A stretch of DNA of 9,509 bases from an uncultured Erysipelotrichaceae bacterium (GCA_900550005.1 URQL01000055.1:1-9509), one strand, 5' to 3'. Shown: positions 1 to 6,680, numbered from the stretch's first letter. Notes: a model not told the origin generated them from the letters alone. Numbers and translations: made by a program.

Positions 1-163
1 AATTGATTGTGAACATGAATTAGATTTAGAAGAAGAAGTGAACCTTTTTTTGAAAACATTAGAACCAAGTCAAATTCTAGATTTACAATATCGTACTTTT
101 TTTATATCGGATGAAGATACTTTCTATTCTTATTCGGTAATGATTGTTTATCAGGAAAAATAA
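1..163 (+). CDS. Cse60-like sporulation protein, 3' part
   Basis: This is the C-terminal 53 codons of a gene that begins before the window, read from base 2 to a TAA at 161-163. The visible protein starts IDCEHELDLEEEVNLFL and ends FYSYSVMIVYQEK. The pattern (acidic 'E-x-DLEEEVN-x-FL' helix, then a strand like 'ILDLQY', then 'YSVMIVY') fits my memory of the small Cse60 family, about 60 residues long, known from Bacillus as sporulation-expressed and of unknown biochemical role. If that is right, only a few N-terminal residues are missing. There is no signal peptide or membrane segment in the visible part. It is followed after 30 bases by the DUF1540 gene on the same strand, so the two may share a transcript ending at 354-388. 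The family call rests on pattern memory only; the reading frame itself is clear. Confidence 0.55.
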   Translation, partial: IDCEHELDLEEEVNLFLKTLEPSQILDLQYRTFFISDEDTFYSYSVMIVYQEK

Positions 164-193
164 TGACCATACTAGTTTTATGGAGGTGAAACC

Positions 194-346
194 ATGACAA
201 AAATTGAATGTCAAGCGAAAGAATGTGTTTATAATGAACATTGCCATTGTTCAGCAAAGGAAATTGAAGTATGCAATTGCGGTTGTCATGAAGCACATCA
301 TCGTGAACAAACAGAATGTTCTACATTTAGAAAAAGAGAAGATTAA
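194..346 (+). CDS. DUF1540 small Cys/His-rich protein
   Basis: A 50-residue protein starting at ATG 194 with a strong SD (GGAGGTG at 183-189) and ending with TAA. It fits the DUF1540 pattern: Cys6, Cys11-Val-Tyr-Asn, Cys19-Ser-Ala-Lys-x-Ile-x-Val, then Thr40-x-Cys42-x-Thr-Phe. The four cysteines at 6, 11, 19 and 42 are the ones expected for the domain and probably bind a metal. Between them lie extra potential ligands: Cys17, Cys27, Cys29, Cys31 and His16, 18, 32, 35, 36 (a CNCGCHEAHH segment). That makes 8 Cys and 5 His in 50 residues. The function of DUF1540 is not known. Too short for many ORF callers, but the start, SD and domain pattern agree. It sits between a probable sporulation gene and a terminator. 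Confidence 0.85.
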   Translation: MTKIECQAKECVYNEHCHCSAKEIEVCNCGCHEAHHREQTECSTFRKRED

Positions 347-353
347 GAAAATA

Positions 354-388
354 AGAGGATAATTGCGAATAATTGTCCTCTTTTTTTT
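354..388 (+). terminator. Rho-independent terminator after the DUF1540 gene
   Basis: The stem is AGAGGA-T-AATT (354-364) paired with AATT-G-TCCTCT (371-381), including one T-G wobble, with loop GCGAAT (365-370), followed by a run of T to 388. The hairpin starts 7 bases after the DUF1540 stop codon and separates it from the lipoprotein gene. Confidence 0.88.
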
Positions 389-394
389 AAATAA

Positions 395-403
395 TGGTAT
401 AAT
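395..403 (+). promoter_or_regulatory. Extended -10 promoter for the lipoprotein-rsuA pair
   Basis: TGGTATAAT (395-403) is a perfect TATAAT with an upstream TGn extension. No good -35 hexamer sits 16-18 bases upstream, because that stretch is the preceding terminator. The -10 ends only 16 bases before the ATG at 420, so a start site about 7 bases on would give a leader of about 10 bases containing only part of the SD-like AGGGGTGG (407-414). That closeness makes the promoter call tentative. Confidence 0.45.
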
Positions 404-419
404 AAAAGGGGTGGTCAAA

Positions 420-896
420 ATGAAAATAAGGTTAATTTTATTATGTATCGTTTGCTTTCTTTTTGGCTGTCAAAATCAAAAAACACAATTAAAAGATTAT
501 GATGAATTTATACAGAAAATAGATCAACAAGTTGATTATCAAACCACTTCTTCTTATTATCATACGGATTTGATTCTTACTAAGCAAGATCAAGGGTATC
601 GTTATGATTTTATTGTTAAGGATGTATCGCAACCTTTAAAACATGTACGCATTGTTTGTAAAGATAACTCATCACTCACCTTGTATTATCCTAGCTTAGG
701 GGTTTATGATCAAGAGGATGTGACTTTAGATAATCAAATTGATAAGGGAAATTCAATTTATAAAGGGGTTAATTTATCAGGGTTAGTAGATAAATTACCT
801 TGTCAAATTAAAGCACTGATTGAATTTGAAGATCAAAATGGAAAACTTCATCAAGAATATATACAATTAGAAAAGGATAGTGAAACATGCGATTAG
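420..896 (+). CDS. Predicted lipoprotein of unknown function
   Basis: A 158-residue protein. I chose ATG 420 over the upstream TTG at 363 because the TTG lies inside the terminator hairpin, and ATG 420 has an SD-like AGGGGTGG (407-414) and opens directly with a lipoprotein signal peptide. That signal is MKIRLILLCIVCFLFGC, a two-Lys/Arg head, a hydrophobic stretch and a Leu-Phe-Gly-Cys lipobox with Cys17 as the expected lipidated residue. The mature part is acidic and Tyr/Gln-rich with alternating polar/hydrophobic stretches suggesting beta strands, and ends DSETCD with a second Cys. I do not recognise the family. Its last 10 bases overlap the rsuA-type gene, so the two are probably translationally coupled. 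A surface lipoprotein and an rRNA modification enzyme have no obvious joint function; shared transcription may be all there is. Confidence 0.8.
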   Translation: MKIRLILLCIVCFLFGCQNQKTQLKDYDEFIQKIDQQVDYQTTSSYYHTDLILTKQDQGYRYDFIVKDVSQPLKHVRIVCKDNSSLTLYYPSLGVYDQEDVTLDNQIDKGNSIYKGVNLSGLVDKLPCQIKALIEFEDQNGKLHQEYIQLEKDSETCD

Positions 897-1594
897 ATAA
901 ATTATTAGCTCATTGTGGACTAGGAACAAGAAAAGAGGTTAAGAAAATTATTAAAAATGGCTTAGTTGAGATTAATGGGCAAATTATAAAAAAAGATGAT
1001 TTTCAGGTTAAGGAAAATCAAGATCAAATTTGTGTTGATGGACAACCTATTTATTATGAAAAATATGTTTATATCATGCTTAATAAACCAGCGGGCTATA
1101 TTTCTGCCACGGAAGATGGATTGCATCCAACTGTTGTTTCTTTAATTGAGGGTTATGAACATTATCATTTGTTTCCAGTAGGGAGATTAGATATTGATAC
1201 GCATGGTTTGATTTTTTTAACGAATGATGGCTTGCTAGCTCATAATCTACTTTCACCAAAAAAACAAGTATCAAAAATTTATTATGCAAAAATTGATGGA
1301 GTCGTTACGAAAGCAGATCAAGATCTATTTAAAGCAGGAATCGAATTAGATGATTTTACATGTATGCCAGCTAATTTGAAAATACTAAATAGTGATGACA
1401 GCCAAAGCGAAGTCGAAGTTGAAATTTATGAAGGAAAATTCCATCAAATAAAAAGAATGTTTGAAAAGGTCGGGAAAAAAGTCATCTATTTAAAACGATT
1501 GAAAATGAAAACTCTTGTTTTAGATCCGGACTTAGAAGAAGGAGAATATCGATTATTAACACAAGAAGAATTGGATAACCTTAAAAAAATATAA
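887..1594 (+). CDS. rsuA: 16S rRNA pseudouridine synthase, RsuA/RluB family
   Basis: A 235-residue enzyme of the family that isomerises uridine to pseudouridine in rRNA. Residues 1-40 (MRLDKLLAHCGLGTRKEVKK onward) form an S4 RNA-binding domain. The catalytic domain follows, with NKPAGYISAT at 66-75, the signature VGRLDIDTHGL at 98-108 whose Asp102 is the expected nucleophile, and EGKFHQIKRMF at 182-192. The 'KFHQIKRM' form is typical of RsuA (pseudouridine 516 of 16S rRNA), while RluB enzymes usually carry an 'RNRQVRRM'-like form. Length is normal. The ATG at 887 lies inside the end of the lipoprotein gene, with an AAAAGGA SD at 871-877. No terminator follows; 74 bases separate it from trmB, which has its own promoter-like element. 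RsuA versus another subfamily member remains open. Confidence 0.9.
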   Translation: MRLDKLLAHCGLGTRKEVKKIIKNGLVEINGQIIKKDDFQVKENQDQICVDGQPIYYEKYVYIMLNKPAGYISATEDGLHPTVVSLIEGYEHYHLFPVGRLDIDTHGLIFLTNDGLLAHNLLSPKKQVSKIYYAKIDGVVTKADQDLFKAGIELDDFTCMPANLKILNSDDSQSEVEVEIYEGKFHQIKRMFEKVGKKVIYLKRLKMKTLVLDPDLEEGEYRLLTQEELDNLKKI

Positions 1595-1632
1595 ATAAAA
1601 TAGATAAATAAAGTCAAAAACAAGACATTATG

Positions 1633-1641
1633 TGTTATAAT
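1633..1641 (+). promoter_or_regulatory. Extended -10 promoter for the trmB-acpS operon
   Basis: TGTTATAAT (1633-1641) has a perfect -10 with TGn extension, followed 27 bases later by the trmB ATG and an SD in between (GGGAGG, 1658-1663). The -35 position 17 bases upstream reads GTCAAA (1613-1618), a poor match to TTGACA, so the extended -10 would have to carry the promoter. Confidence 0.6.
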
Positions 1642-1668
1642 AAGATACATGTAAGTAGGGAGGAAAAT

Positions 1669-2307
1669 ATGCGTTTAAGAAATAATCCAAAAGCAAAAGA
1701 ATTAATTGAAAATCATCGTGATGTGGTGATTGATTTAAAAGAAAAAGTAGATTTAAAGACACTTTTTGCTTCTAATCAACCTGTTCGTATGGAGATTGGA
1801 ATGGGAAAAGGTGATTTTATTATAAATATGGCTTTACAGCACCCCGAAATTAATTTTATTGGTGTTGAAAAATATGACAGTGTTTTATATGTCGCTTTAA
1901 AAAAATATTTAGCAATGGAGCAAAAACCAAGTAATTTACGTTTTATTTGTTTTGATGCGACAAATTTATTAGATTATTTTGAAAAGAATTCATTACAAAA
2001 AATTTATCTTAATTTCAGTGATCCTTGGCCAAAAGCAAAGCACACTAAAAGAAGACTTACTTATCGTTCTTATTTAGCGATTTATCAAGAATTACTAAGT
2101 GAAGATGGTGATATTGAATTTAAAACAGATAATCGAGGTTTATTTGAATATTCACTCATTTCTATGAATCAGTATGGAATGGAATTTGTTGATTTATCTC
2201 TTGATCTTCATCATAGTGTTGGTTATGAAGATAATGTTATGACTGAATATGAAAGAAAATTTAGTCCTTTTGGACCAATTTATAAAATTGAAGCAAAATT
2301 TAAATAG
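1669..2307 (+). CDS. trmB: tRNA (guanine-N7-)-methyltransferase TrmB
   Basis: A 212-residue SAM-dependent enzyme that makes m7G at position 46 of tRNAs. I chose ATG 1669 because GGGAGG lies 5 bases upstream and the product then opens MRLRNNPKAKELIENH, the usual TrmB N-terminus. A start at 1630 would lie inside the -10 promoter region. The SAM-binding loop is EIGMGKGDF (42-50), an acidic strand end is GVEKYD (65-70), and FDATN (95-99) follows. The family signature NFSDPWPKAKHTKRRL is at 115-130, TDNRGLFEYS at 163-172 and TEYERKF at 192-198. All expected motifs are intact and the length is normal. It is first in a closely packed run ending with acpS; the SD of the next gene overlaps its TAG. 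Confidence 0.97.
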   Translation: MRLRNNPKAKELIENHRDVVIDLKEKVDLKTLFASNQPVRMEIGMGKGDFIINMALQHPEINFIGVEKYDSVLYVALKKYLAMEQKPSNLRFICFDATNLLDYFEKNSLQKIYLNFSDPWPKAKHTKRRLTYRSYLAIYQELLSEDGDIEFKTDNRGLFEYSLISMNQYGMEFVDLSLDLHHSVGYEDNVMTEYERKFSPFGPIYKIEAKFK

Positions 2308-2318
2308 GAGGAAGTTTA

Positions 2319-2639
2319 ATGGAAAATTTAATTGATATTTTAAGTTTAGAAGATTTTGAAAAAGCAAAAATGAATAAAAGCATTTTTATGTTTACAGCAT
2401 CATGGTGTCCTGATTGTACTTTTATCAAACCTTTTATGGGACAAATCGTTAAGGATAATCCTGAATTTACTTTTTATAAAATTGATCGTGATCAATTTAT
2501 TGATCTATGTAAAGATCTAGATATCATGGGGATTCCTTCATTTGTGGCTTATGATCAAGGTAATGAAATTGGGCGTTTTGTAAGTAAATTAAGAAAAACA
2601 AAAAAAGAAATTCAAGATTTTATTGATTCTGTAAAGTAG
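2319..2639 (+). CDS. Thioredoxin-family protein (YtpP-like)
   Basis: A 106-residue thioredoxin-fold protein. The redox site is WCPDC (29-33), preceded by a hydrophobic strand IFMFTAS, and the cis-proline loop is GIPSF (71-75, Pro73). It is a single-domain cytoplasmic protein with no signal peptide. The active-site pair Pro-Asp differs from the Gly-Pro of housekeeping thioredoxin and fits the YtpP group, which I recall near ytpR in Bacillus. A role in thiol-disulfide exchange follows from the fold; its partner cannot be read from the sequence. A third cysteine, Cys64, lies outside the active site. SD GGAGG is at 2307-2311 and the ATG at 2319. The SD of ytpR begins at its stop codon, so the two genes are tightly linked. 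Confidence 0.9.
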   Translation: MENLIDILSLEDFEKAKMNKSIFMFTASWCPDCTFIKPFMGQIVKDNPEFTFYKIDRDQFIDLCKDLDIMGIPSFVAYDQGNEIGRFVSKLRKTKKEIQDFIDSVK

Positions 2640-2648
2640 GTGAGAAAG

Positions 2649-3266
2649 ATGATATTATATGCGTTTTATAATCCAAATCATGTAGGTGATGTTTTATTAT
2701 GTCGTTTTACTAATGGACAACACGATCATGATCAAAAAATTGGAGATATTTGTTATATATTTAATAGCAAAGACGAAATCATTGGTATGAATGTTTTAAA
2801 TGCTTCATCTTATTTTCATATTGAAAATGTAGGTCAAGTTAAAATAAGTGATGAATTAGTTGAAAAATTAAATCAAATGATTGATCCACAATTTAATTTT
2901 ACCGTTGAAAAAGACACAAAAGAAAGATTAATTGTTGGAAAAGTGGTTGAAATTGAAGAACATCCAGATTCAGATCATCTTCATGTATGCCGTGTAGATT
3001 TAGGAGATGAAGTGACACAAATTGTTTGTGGAGCACCGAATGTTGCTTTAAATCAAAAAGTAGTCGTTGCAACAATTGGTACAATGATGCCAAATGGTCA
3101 ACTTATTGTTCCATCCAAATTAAGAAAAGTAGATTCAAATGGAATGCTTTGTTCTGGTCGTGAATTGTACTTACCAAATGCACCGCAAGTGCGAGGAATT
3201 CTTGTTTTAGATGATGACTATGAAGTTGGTAAACCTTTCTTTAGTCAATTTAAAGGAGGGTTATAA
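2649..3266 (+). CDS. ytpR: YtpR family tRNA-binding-domain protein
   Basis: A 205-residue protein. ATG 2649 was preferred to a GTG at 2640 because AGGTGA (2638-2643) is then a correctly spaced SD and the product starts MILYAFYNPNHVGDVLL, the usual YtpR N-terminus. Residues 1-90 form the family's N-terminal domain (DUF4479 type). Residues 95-205 form an EMAP/Arc1p-like OB-fold tRNA-binding domain, as at the N-terminus of phenylalanyl-tRNA synthetase beta chains: IVGKVVEIEEHPDSDHLHVC (95-114), QIVCGAPNV (124-132), VPSKLR (144-149) and GMLCSGREL (165-173). The precise role is unknown; binding of tRNA or structured RNA is inferred from the fold. Gene order thioredoxin-like then ytpR matches Bacillus. 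The next gene's SD (AAAGGAGGG) lies inside its last codons. Confidence 0.93.
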   Translation: MILYAFYNPNHVGDVLLCRFTNGQHDHDQKIGDICYIFNSKDEIIGMNVLNASSYFHIENVGQVKISDELVEKLNQMIDPQFNFTVEKDTKERLIVGKVVEIEEHPDSDHLHVCRVDLGDEVTQIVCGAPNVALNQKVVVATIGTMMPNGQLIVPSKLRKVDSNGMLCSGRELYLPNAPQVRGILVLDDDYEVGKPFFSQFKGGL

Positions 3267-3267
3267 T

Positions 3268-3912
3268 ATGGGAATTAGGGATTTCTTTAATAAATTAAAA
3301 GGAGAAGAACCTATTGAAGAAAGAGTCGATCCTGTTATAGAACAAAGACGTAAAGAAAAATTCAGCTCACCTTTAATTTATAATGATGAAGTAGAAGAAA
3401 AAGACATCAAAGAAGAAAAAAAAGAACCAGTAAAAAAAGAAATCGTACAACCAAAAAAAGTTAAGGTAGAAGTGCCTACAACGCAAAGTTATATGATGTC
3501 TGAAATTATTTCACCTATGACAGGTAAAACTGAAAAAGAAGATCATGTTATTAAACCGAATATTAAAAAAACAAAAAGAAAAAGAACGGTTAATTTAAAT
3601 GATCAACTTGTTCCGGTTATTTCACCATTTTATGGATCAAAAGAACAAGAAGAGGAAAAAGAAGAAATTAAACCTGTTGAAAAAGAAGTAAAAAAAGAAC
3701 CTGAATCTGTAACTGAAAATTTACGCAATTTAGCAAATATTATTAAAGAAGAAGAAAATCAATTAAAAATTATTGAAGCGCGTACAGGTGAGTTTCAACT
3801 TGATTTTTCAAATGTACAAGGACAAGAAAAAACATTGATTGATGAAATCAATGATGAAATGACTCTAGATGAATTAATGAGCTTGTATGAAAAGAAAAAA
3901 TTAAAAGAATAA
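3268..3912 (+). CDS. Charged protein with three Ser-Pro motifs, unknown function
   Basis: A 214-residue, very Lys/Glu-rich protein. The ATG at 3268 has AAGGAGGG (3253-3260) just upstream and follows the ytpR stop by one base; upstream in-frame starts lie inside ytpR. The N-terminus MGIRDFFNKLKG looks like an amphipathic helix. Three short hydrophobic islands stand out in an otherwise disordered-looking chain: SSPLIYND (33-40), EIISPMTG (79-86) and PVISPFYG (116-123). A charged helix and the acidic end MTLDELMSLYEKKK follow. There is no signal peptide, transmembrane segment or enzyme motif. In Bacillus the gene after ytpR encodes the DNA translocase SftA, whose N-terminal linker I recall carrying an 'SPIYG'-like motif. 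This protein has no FtsK-type ATPase domain, so any relation would be only to that linker. Function not assigned. Confidence 0.8.
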   Translation: MGIRDFFNKLKGEEPIEERVDPVIEQRRKEKFSSPLIYNDEVEEKDIKEEKKEPVKKEIVQPKKVKVEVPTTQSYMMSEIISPMTGKTEKEDHVIKPNIKKTKRKRTVNLNDQLVPVISPFYGSKEQEEEKEEIKPVEKEVKKEPESVTENLRNLANIIKEEENQLKIIEARTGEFQLDFSNVQGQEKTLIDEINDEMTLDELMSLYEKKKLKE

Positions 3913-3913
3913 T

Positions 3914-4234
3914 ATGGAAATTGGTGTAGATATTGTAGAAATGGCAAGATTGAAAAATGTATCTCGTCATTTTATTGAACGAGTTCTTACAAAAAAAGAG
4001 ATAACTATTTATGACTTAAAGAGTGATGAACAAAAGTTAACCTATTTAGCTGGACGTTTTGCCGGAAAAGAAGCAGTAAGTAAGGCAATGGGAACTGGGA
4101 TCGGTAAGATTGGATTTCAAGATATTGAAATCCTTAATGATTTACAAGGGAAACCTTATCTTAATATTGAAGGGGCTAAAATCAGTCTATCGCACGAAAA
4201 AAACTATGTGATTGCTTTTGTAGTCATTGATTAG
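3914..4234 (+). CDS. acpS: Holo-[acyl-carrier-protein] synthase
   Basis: A 106-residue enzyme that transfers 4'-phosphopantetheine from CoA to the serine of acyl carrier protein, activating it for fatty acid synthesis. The N-terminal IGVDIVEMARL contains the Mg-binding Asp6, and RFAGKEAVSKAMGTGIG (48-64) contains the second metal ligand Glu53. GKPYL (79-83) and SLSHE (91-95) complete the family pattern. It is slightly shorter than the usual roughly 120 residues but not truncated. The ATG is one base after the stop of the preceding gene and only weak, A-rich SD-like sequence precedes it, so translation is probably coupled to upstream ribosomes. It is last in the operon and its TAG overlaps the terminator stem. 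Confidence 0.95.
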   Translation: MEIGVDIVEMARLKNVSRHFIERVLTKKEITIYDLKSDEQKLTYLAGRFAGKEAVSKAMGTGIGKIGFQDIEILNDLQGKPYLNIEGAKISLSHEKNYVIAFVVID

Positions 4235-4256
4235 AGGACATGAGTCCTCTTTTTTT
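4233..4256 (+). terminator. Rho-independent terminator after acpS
   Basis: AGAGGAC (4233-4239) pairs perfectly with GTCCTCT (4244-4250) around the loop ATGA, followed by a T run to 4256. The first two stem bases belong to the acpS stop codon. On the opposite strand the hairpin lies just past the gerAC stop but is not followed by a T run, so it is a good terminator only for the plus strand. Confidence 0.92.
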
Positions 4257-5331
4257 AATTGGTATAATTTGTTTGTGCTTCAATCCTAGGGTAAACGCGT
4301 ACGATTAAATTATCGTTTGTAATGGGGTTATCCATTCTTTCGTAATGATAAAAATCAATGCCTGATGCTAATAACTTTAGATAAGTTTCTTTGATGGATT
4401 GACTGATATTTTCACTGATCTTTTCTTTTAACTCGTTAGGATTTAAATTAGGTCGATTCACATCAAAGCTGATTGTGGGATAAAGGTCAATAAAATAGTG
4501 GTGATTTTGATAATAATATTTTTTTGTTAATGATTCAATATTGTAATTTATTTGTAAGTCATTTTGTTTAAATGTAAGAATGAGATTTTGTATTTGTTTA
4601 TCTGATAAAAATTGAAGTCCCATGACTTCATCAATAGGATAGGTTATGAATTTGTGATTATTTAAAAGTGTGATTTTTTCAATATTGAATTGTTCTTGTT
4701 CTTGATATTCTCCTTCAACCAGTAATGAGGCTTCTTTGGATACACTCATGTTAGGGATTAAAGAGGTTGTTTGCTGATTTTTGTAATTTTTCATTACAGT
4801 TAAAAAGTCAGCAGGTAGATATAAAACATTGATTCGATTTTCACTATGGTAGGATACAAGTGAAAAATAGGGAGAACTACTGATATTATGTTTTACTTTA
4901 AAGAGCTCTTTGGCTTCTTGATCTGTTATAAATAAACTGACTGTAAAACGCAATTCAGGATCAATAATAAAATAATCCATGAGATCATTAAATTGTTCTT
5001 CTTTAAGCATATTTTCTGTAATAAATAAAGAGTCTACAACAGATAAGATGATTTGTACTCGCATTTTACTTTCTAGTACTTGAATGGCTTGCGATAAGGA
5101 TTCTCCTTTTGTTTCAATAACAAGGATATCTCCTTGATTAAATGATGATTCTATTTCTGATTTAGACAAGGCATTTGAATTGATTATTTTAAAAGAAAGA
5201 ACGTATTGATTATCTTGATAATCTATCTTCATTGCTGTAGGAAAAACTAAGTTATACATATCTTTTAAATCCTTACAACCAGTTAGTGTAAATAGGTAAA
5301 AAAGACAAATACAAATTATTTTTTTTGCCAT
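4255..5331 (-). CDS. gerAC: Spore germination lipoprotein, Ger(x)C family
   Basis: A 358-residue lipoprotein, the C subunit of a GerA-type spore germinant receptor, anchored to the outer face of the spore inner membrane. The signal peptide MAKKIICICLFYLFTLTGC has a Leu-Thr-Gly-Cys lipobox with Cys19. The mature start (KDLKDMYNLVFPTAMKIDYQ) follows the family pattern in which 'GCWD-x-x-E-I' leads into a strand ending in an Ile-Asp. PELRFTVSLFIT (125-136), VMGLQFLSDK (236-245) and a C-terminal domain ending in NLIVRVYPRIE also fit. Length is close to the usual 360-400. The SD GGAGAG is 9 bases upstream, and its ATG follows the gerAA stop with no gap. The usual Trp after the lipid Cys is replaced by Lys, one of several signs of divergence in this operon. 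Confidence 0.88.
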   Translation of the reverse strand: MAKKIICICLFYLFTLTGCKDLKDMYNLVFPTAMKIDYQDNQYVLSFKIINSNALSKSEIESSFNQGDILVIETKGESLSQAIQVLESKMRVQIILSVVDSLFITENMLKEEQFNDLMDYFIIDPELRFTVSLFITDQEAKELFKVKHNISSSPYFSLVSYHSENRINVLYLPADFLTVMKNYKNQQTTSLIPNMSVSKEASLLVEGEYQEQEQFNIEKITLLNNHKFITYPIDEVMGLQFLSDKQIQNLILTFKQNDLQINYNIESLTKKYYYQNHHYFIDLYPTISFDVNRPNLNPNELKEKISENISQSIKETYLKLLASGIDFYHYERMDNPITNDNLIVRVYPRIEAQTNYTN

Positions 5332-6672
5332 TTAGGATCTCTCCTTTTTTAAACAATTAATGGATTGAAATACTTTTTTTAAATACATTTTTGGTGTAAA
5401 ATGGATCAAATCTGTATTGAAAGACTTGAGTTTACATAGGTAAAGTGTAATAAAGATCACAGATAGGAAAAAGCCGTATAGACCTAAAAATAAAGCACAA
5501 ATAAAACTTAAAATTTTAAACACCGTAAGGACACTACTTAGAGAAATATTATTTGAAACTGAGTAATTACAAATAATGGAAAAGGCAGATAAAAATAGGA
5601 TATCGTAACCAATAAAGCCACTTGATGTAATATTTTGTCCTAAAAGAACACTTCCGATGACTAATAAAGTGGTTGAAATACCTGCAGGTAGGCGGGTTCC
5701 TGCGACTCTAAATAACTCAAAAAGTAACGTGGCAATGATGATTTCTAAATAAGTAGGAACAATCATTCCTTTTTGGATACTTAAAATATTTGCTAACCAT
5801 AAAAAAGGTAAGGCTTGAGGATGATAGGAGTAGACTCCAATAATTAGGGGCATTAAAAATACTGCAATAAAGCCACTAAAGTAGTACAAACAGCGATTGA
5901 TCCATGTCGTAATGAAATGATCGTTTAAATCATCTGATAGTTCTAAAAATAAAGTGAAATGAATCGGACCGATATTCGCATTATTAAAATTATCTACAAG
6001 TAAAATAAATTTTCCTTTAAGTAAACAATCTACACAATAGTCCGGTCTTGAAGTATACGTCATCCTAGGAAAAAAGACATTTTTACTTGGATTGTAAATT
6101 AAATTTCGAAATTGACCACTACTGATTAAATCAGTATCTTTGATTTCTTTTAAACGAGATTGAATGAGTTCAATATCTTTTTGATTTGCTTGATCCATAT
6201 AAAGTAAAGCAATTTTTGTTTTGGTATGCTGACCAATCGTATAATACTCATTATGTAAGGCATGTGTTTTAAGGCGCTTACGAATCAAAGCAACATTGGT
6301 TTCCAAGTTTTCGATGAAACTGTCTTTAGGACCAGTTATCGTGATATCGATGTTGGATTGATCAGGAGTACGTTTAGGTGCGTTAATTAAATTTAGACTA
6401 TAATAATGCTTGTGATAATATAAAATGGCGAATCCACTAAATAACAATTCATCAAATTCTTGGTAAGTGTTCGTTTTTAATGGCTCGATAGTTAATAAAT
6501 TGGAAAATAATTGTTTTTTAAAGTAAAAATGATTTAATTTCGAAAGAATTTCTTTTTCAATAAGTTTATTATCACATAGACCTTCACAATAAATAAGCGA
6601 ATAGCGATGGGTTGTTTTAAATTGAATATCCCCAGTAGATTGATAATATTGTTGTAATTGTTCAATGTTCAT
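5332..6672 (-). CDS. gerAA: Spore germination protein, GerAA family
   Basis: A 446-residue A subunit of the germinant receptor. I chose the ATG at 6672; a longer frame to 6795 would run back through gerAB and add a spurious hydrophobic head. A cytosolic domain (about 1-255) has CEGLCD (29-34), GPKDSFIENLETNVALIR (114-131), IGQHTKTKIALLY (146-158) and SRPDYCVDCLLKG (198-210). These match the family's 'HDAFVENLRTNxALIRRR', 'IGxRTKTxVALxY' and 'TERPD' blocks. The membrane domain (about 258-430, roughly five to six segments) contains FELFRVAGTRLPAG (328-341), equivalent to the conserved 'ELLREAGIRLP', and SVLLGQ. It is shorter than the usual roughly 480-520. The segment after the cytosolic domain is unusual: DNFNNANIGPIHF (217-229) where 'DGSPxALxxPxxF' is expected. 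It begins 8 bases after the gerAB stop. Confidence 0.93.
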   Translation of the reverse strand: MNIEQLQQYYQSTGDIQFKTTHRYSLIYCEGLCDNKLIEKEILSKLNHFYFKKQLFSNLLTIEPLKTNTYQEFDELLFSGFAILYYHKHYYSLNLINAPKRTPDQSNIDITITGPKDSFIENLETNVALIRKRLKTHALHNEYYTIGQHTKTKIALLYMDQANQKDIELIQSRLKEIKDTDLISSGQFRNLIYNPSKNVFFPRMTYTSRPDYCVDCLLKGKFILLVDNFNNANIGPIHFTLFLELSDDLNDHFITTWINRCLYYFSGFIAVFLMPLIIGVYSYHPQALPFLWLANILSIQKGMIVPTYLEIIIATLLFELFRVAGTRLPAGISTTLLVIGSVLLGQNITSSGFIGYDILFLSAFSIICNYSVSNNISLSSVLTVFKILSFICALFLGLYGFFLSVIFITLYLCKLKSFNTDLIHFTPKMYLKKVFQSINCLKKERS

Positions 6673-6680
6673 ATTCAGAC

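Noticed and set aside
102..296. Minus-strand reading frame of 64 codons
   Set aside because: It lies across the end of the Cse60-like gene and the DUF1540 gene, which have an SD and family patterns; the minus frame has neither.
363..419. TTG start extending the lipoprotein by 19 residues
   Set aside because: The start lies in the terminator hairpin and would bury the lipoprotein signal peptide behind a leader.
1080..1289. Minus-strand reading frame inside the rsuA-type gene
   Set aside because: It is opposite the catalytic region of a clear pseudouridine synthase and has no recognisable motif.
2899..3093. Minus-strand reading frame inside ytpR
   Set aside because: It mirrors the conserved tRNA-binding domain; Leu/Gln-rich composition is an antisense artefact.
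4233..4256. Bidirectional terminator shared by acpS and gerAC
   Set aside because: On the minus strand the hairpin is followed by mixed sequence rather than Ts, so termination of the ger transcript here is not supported.
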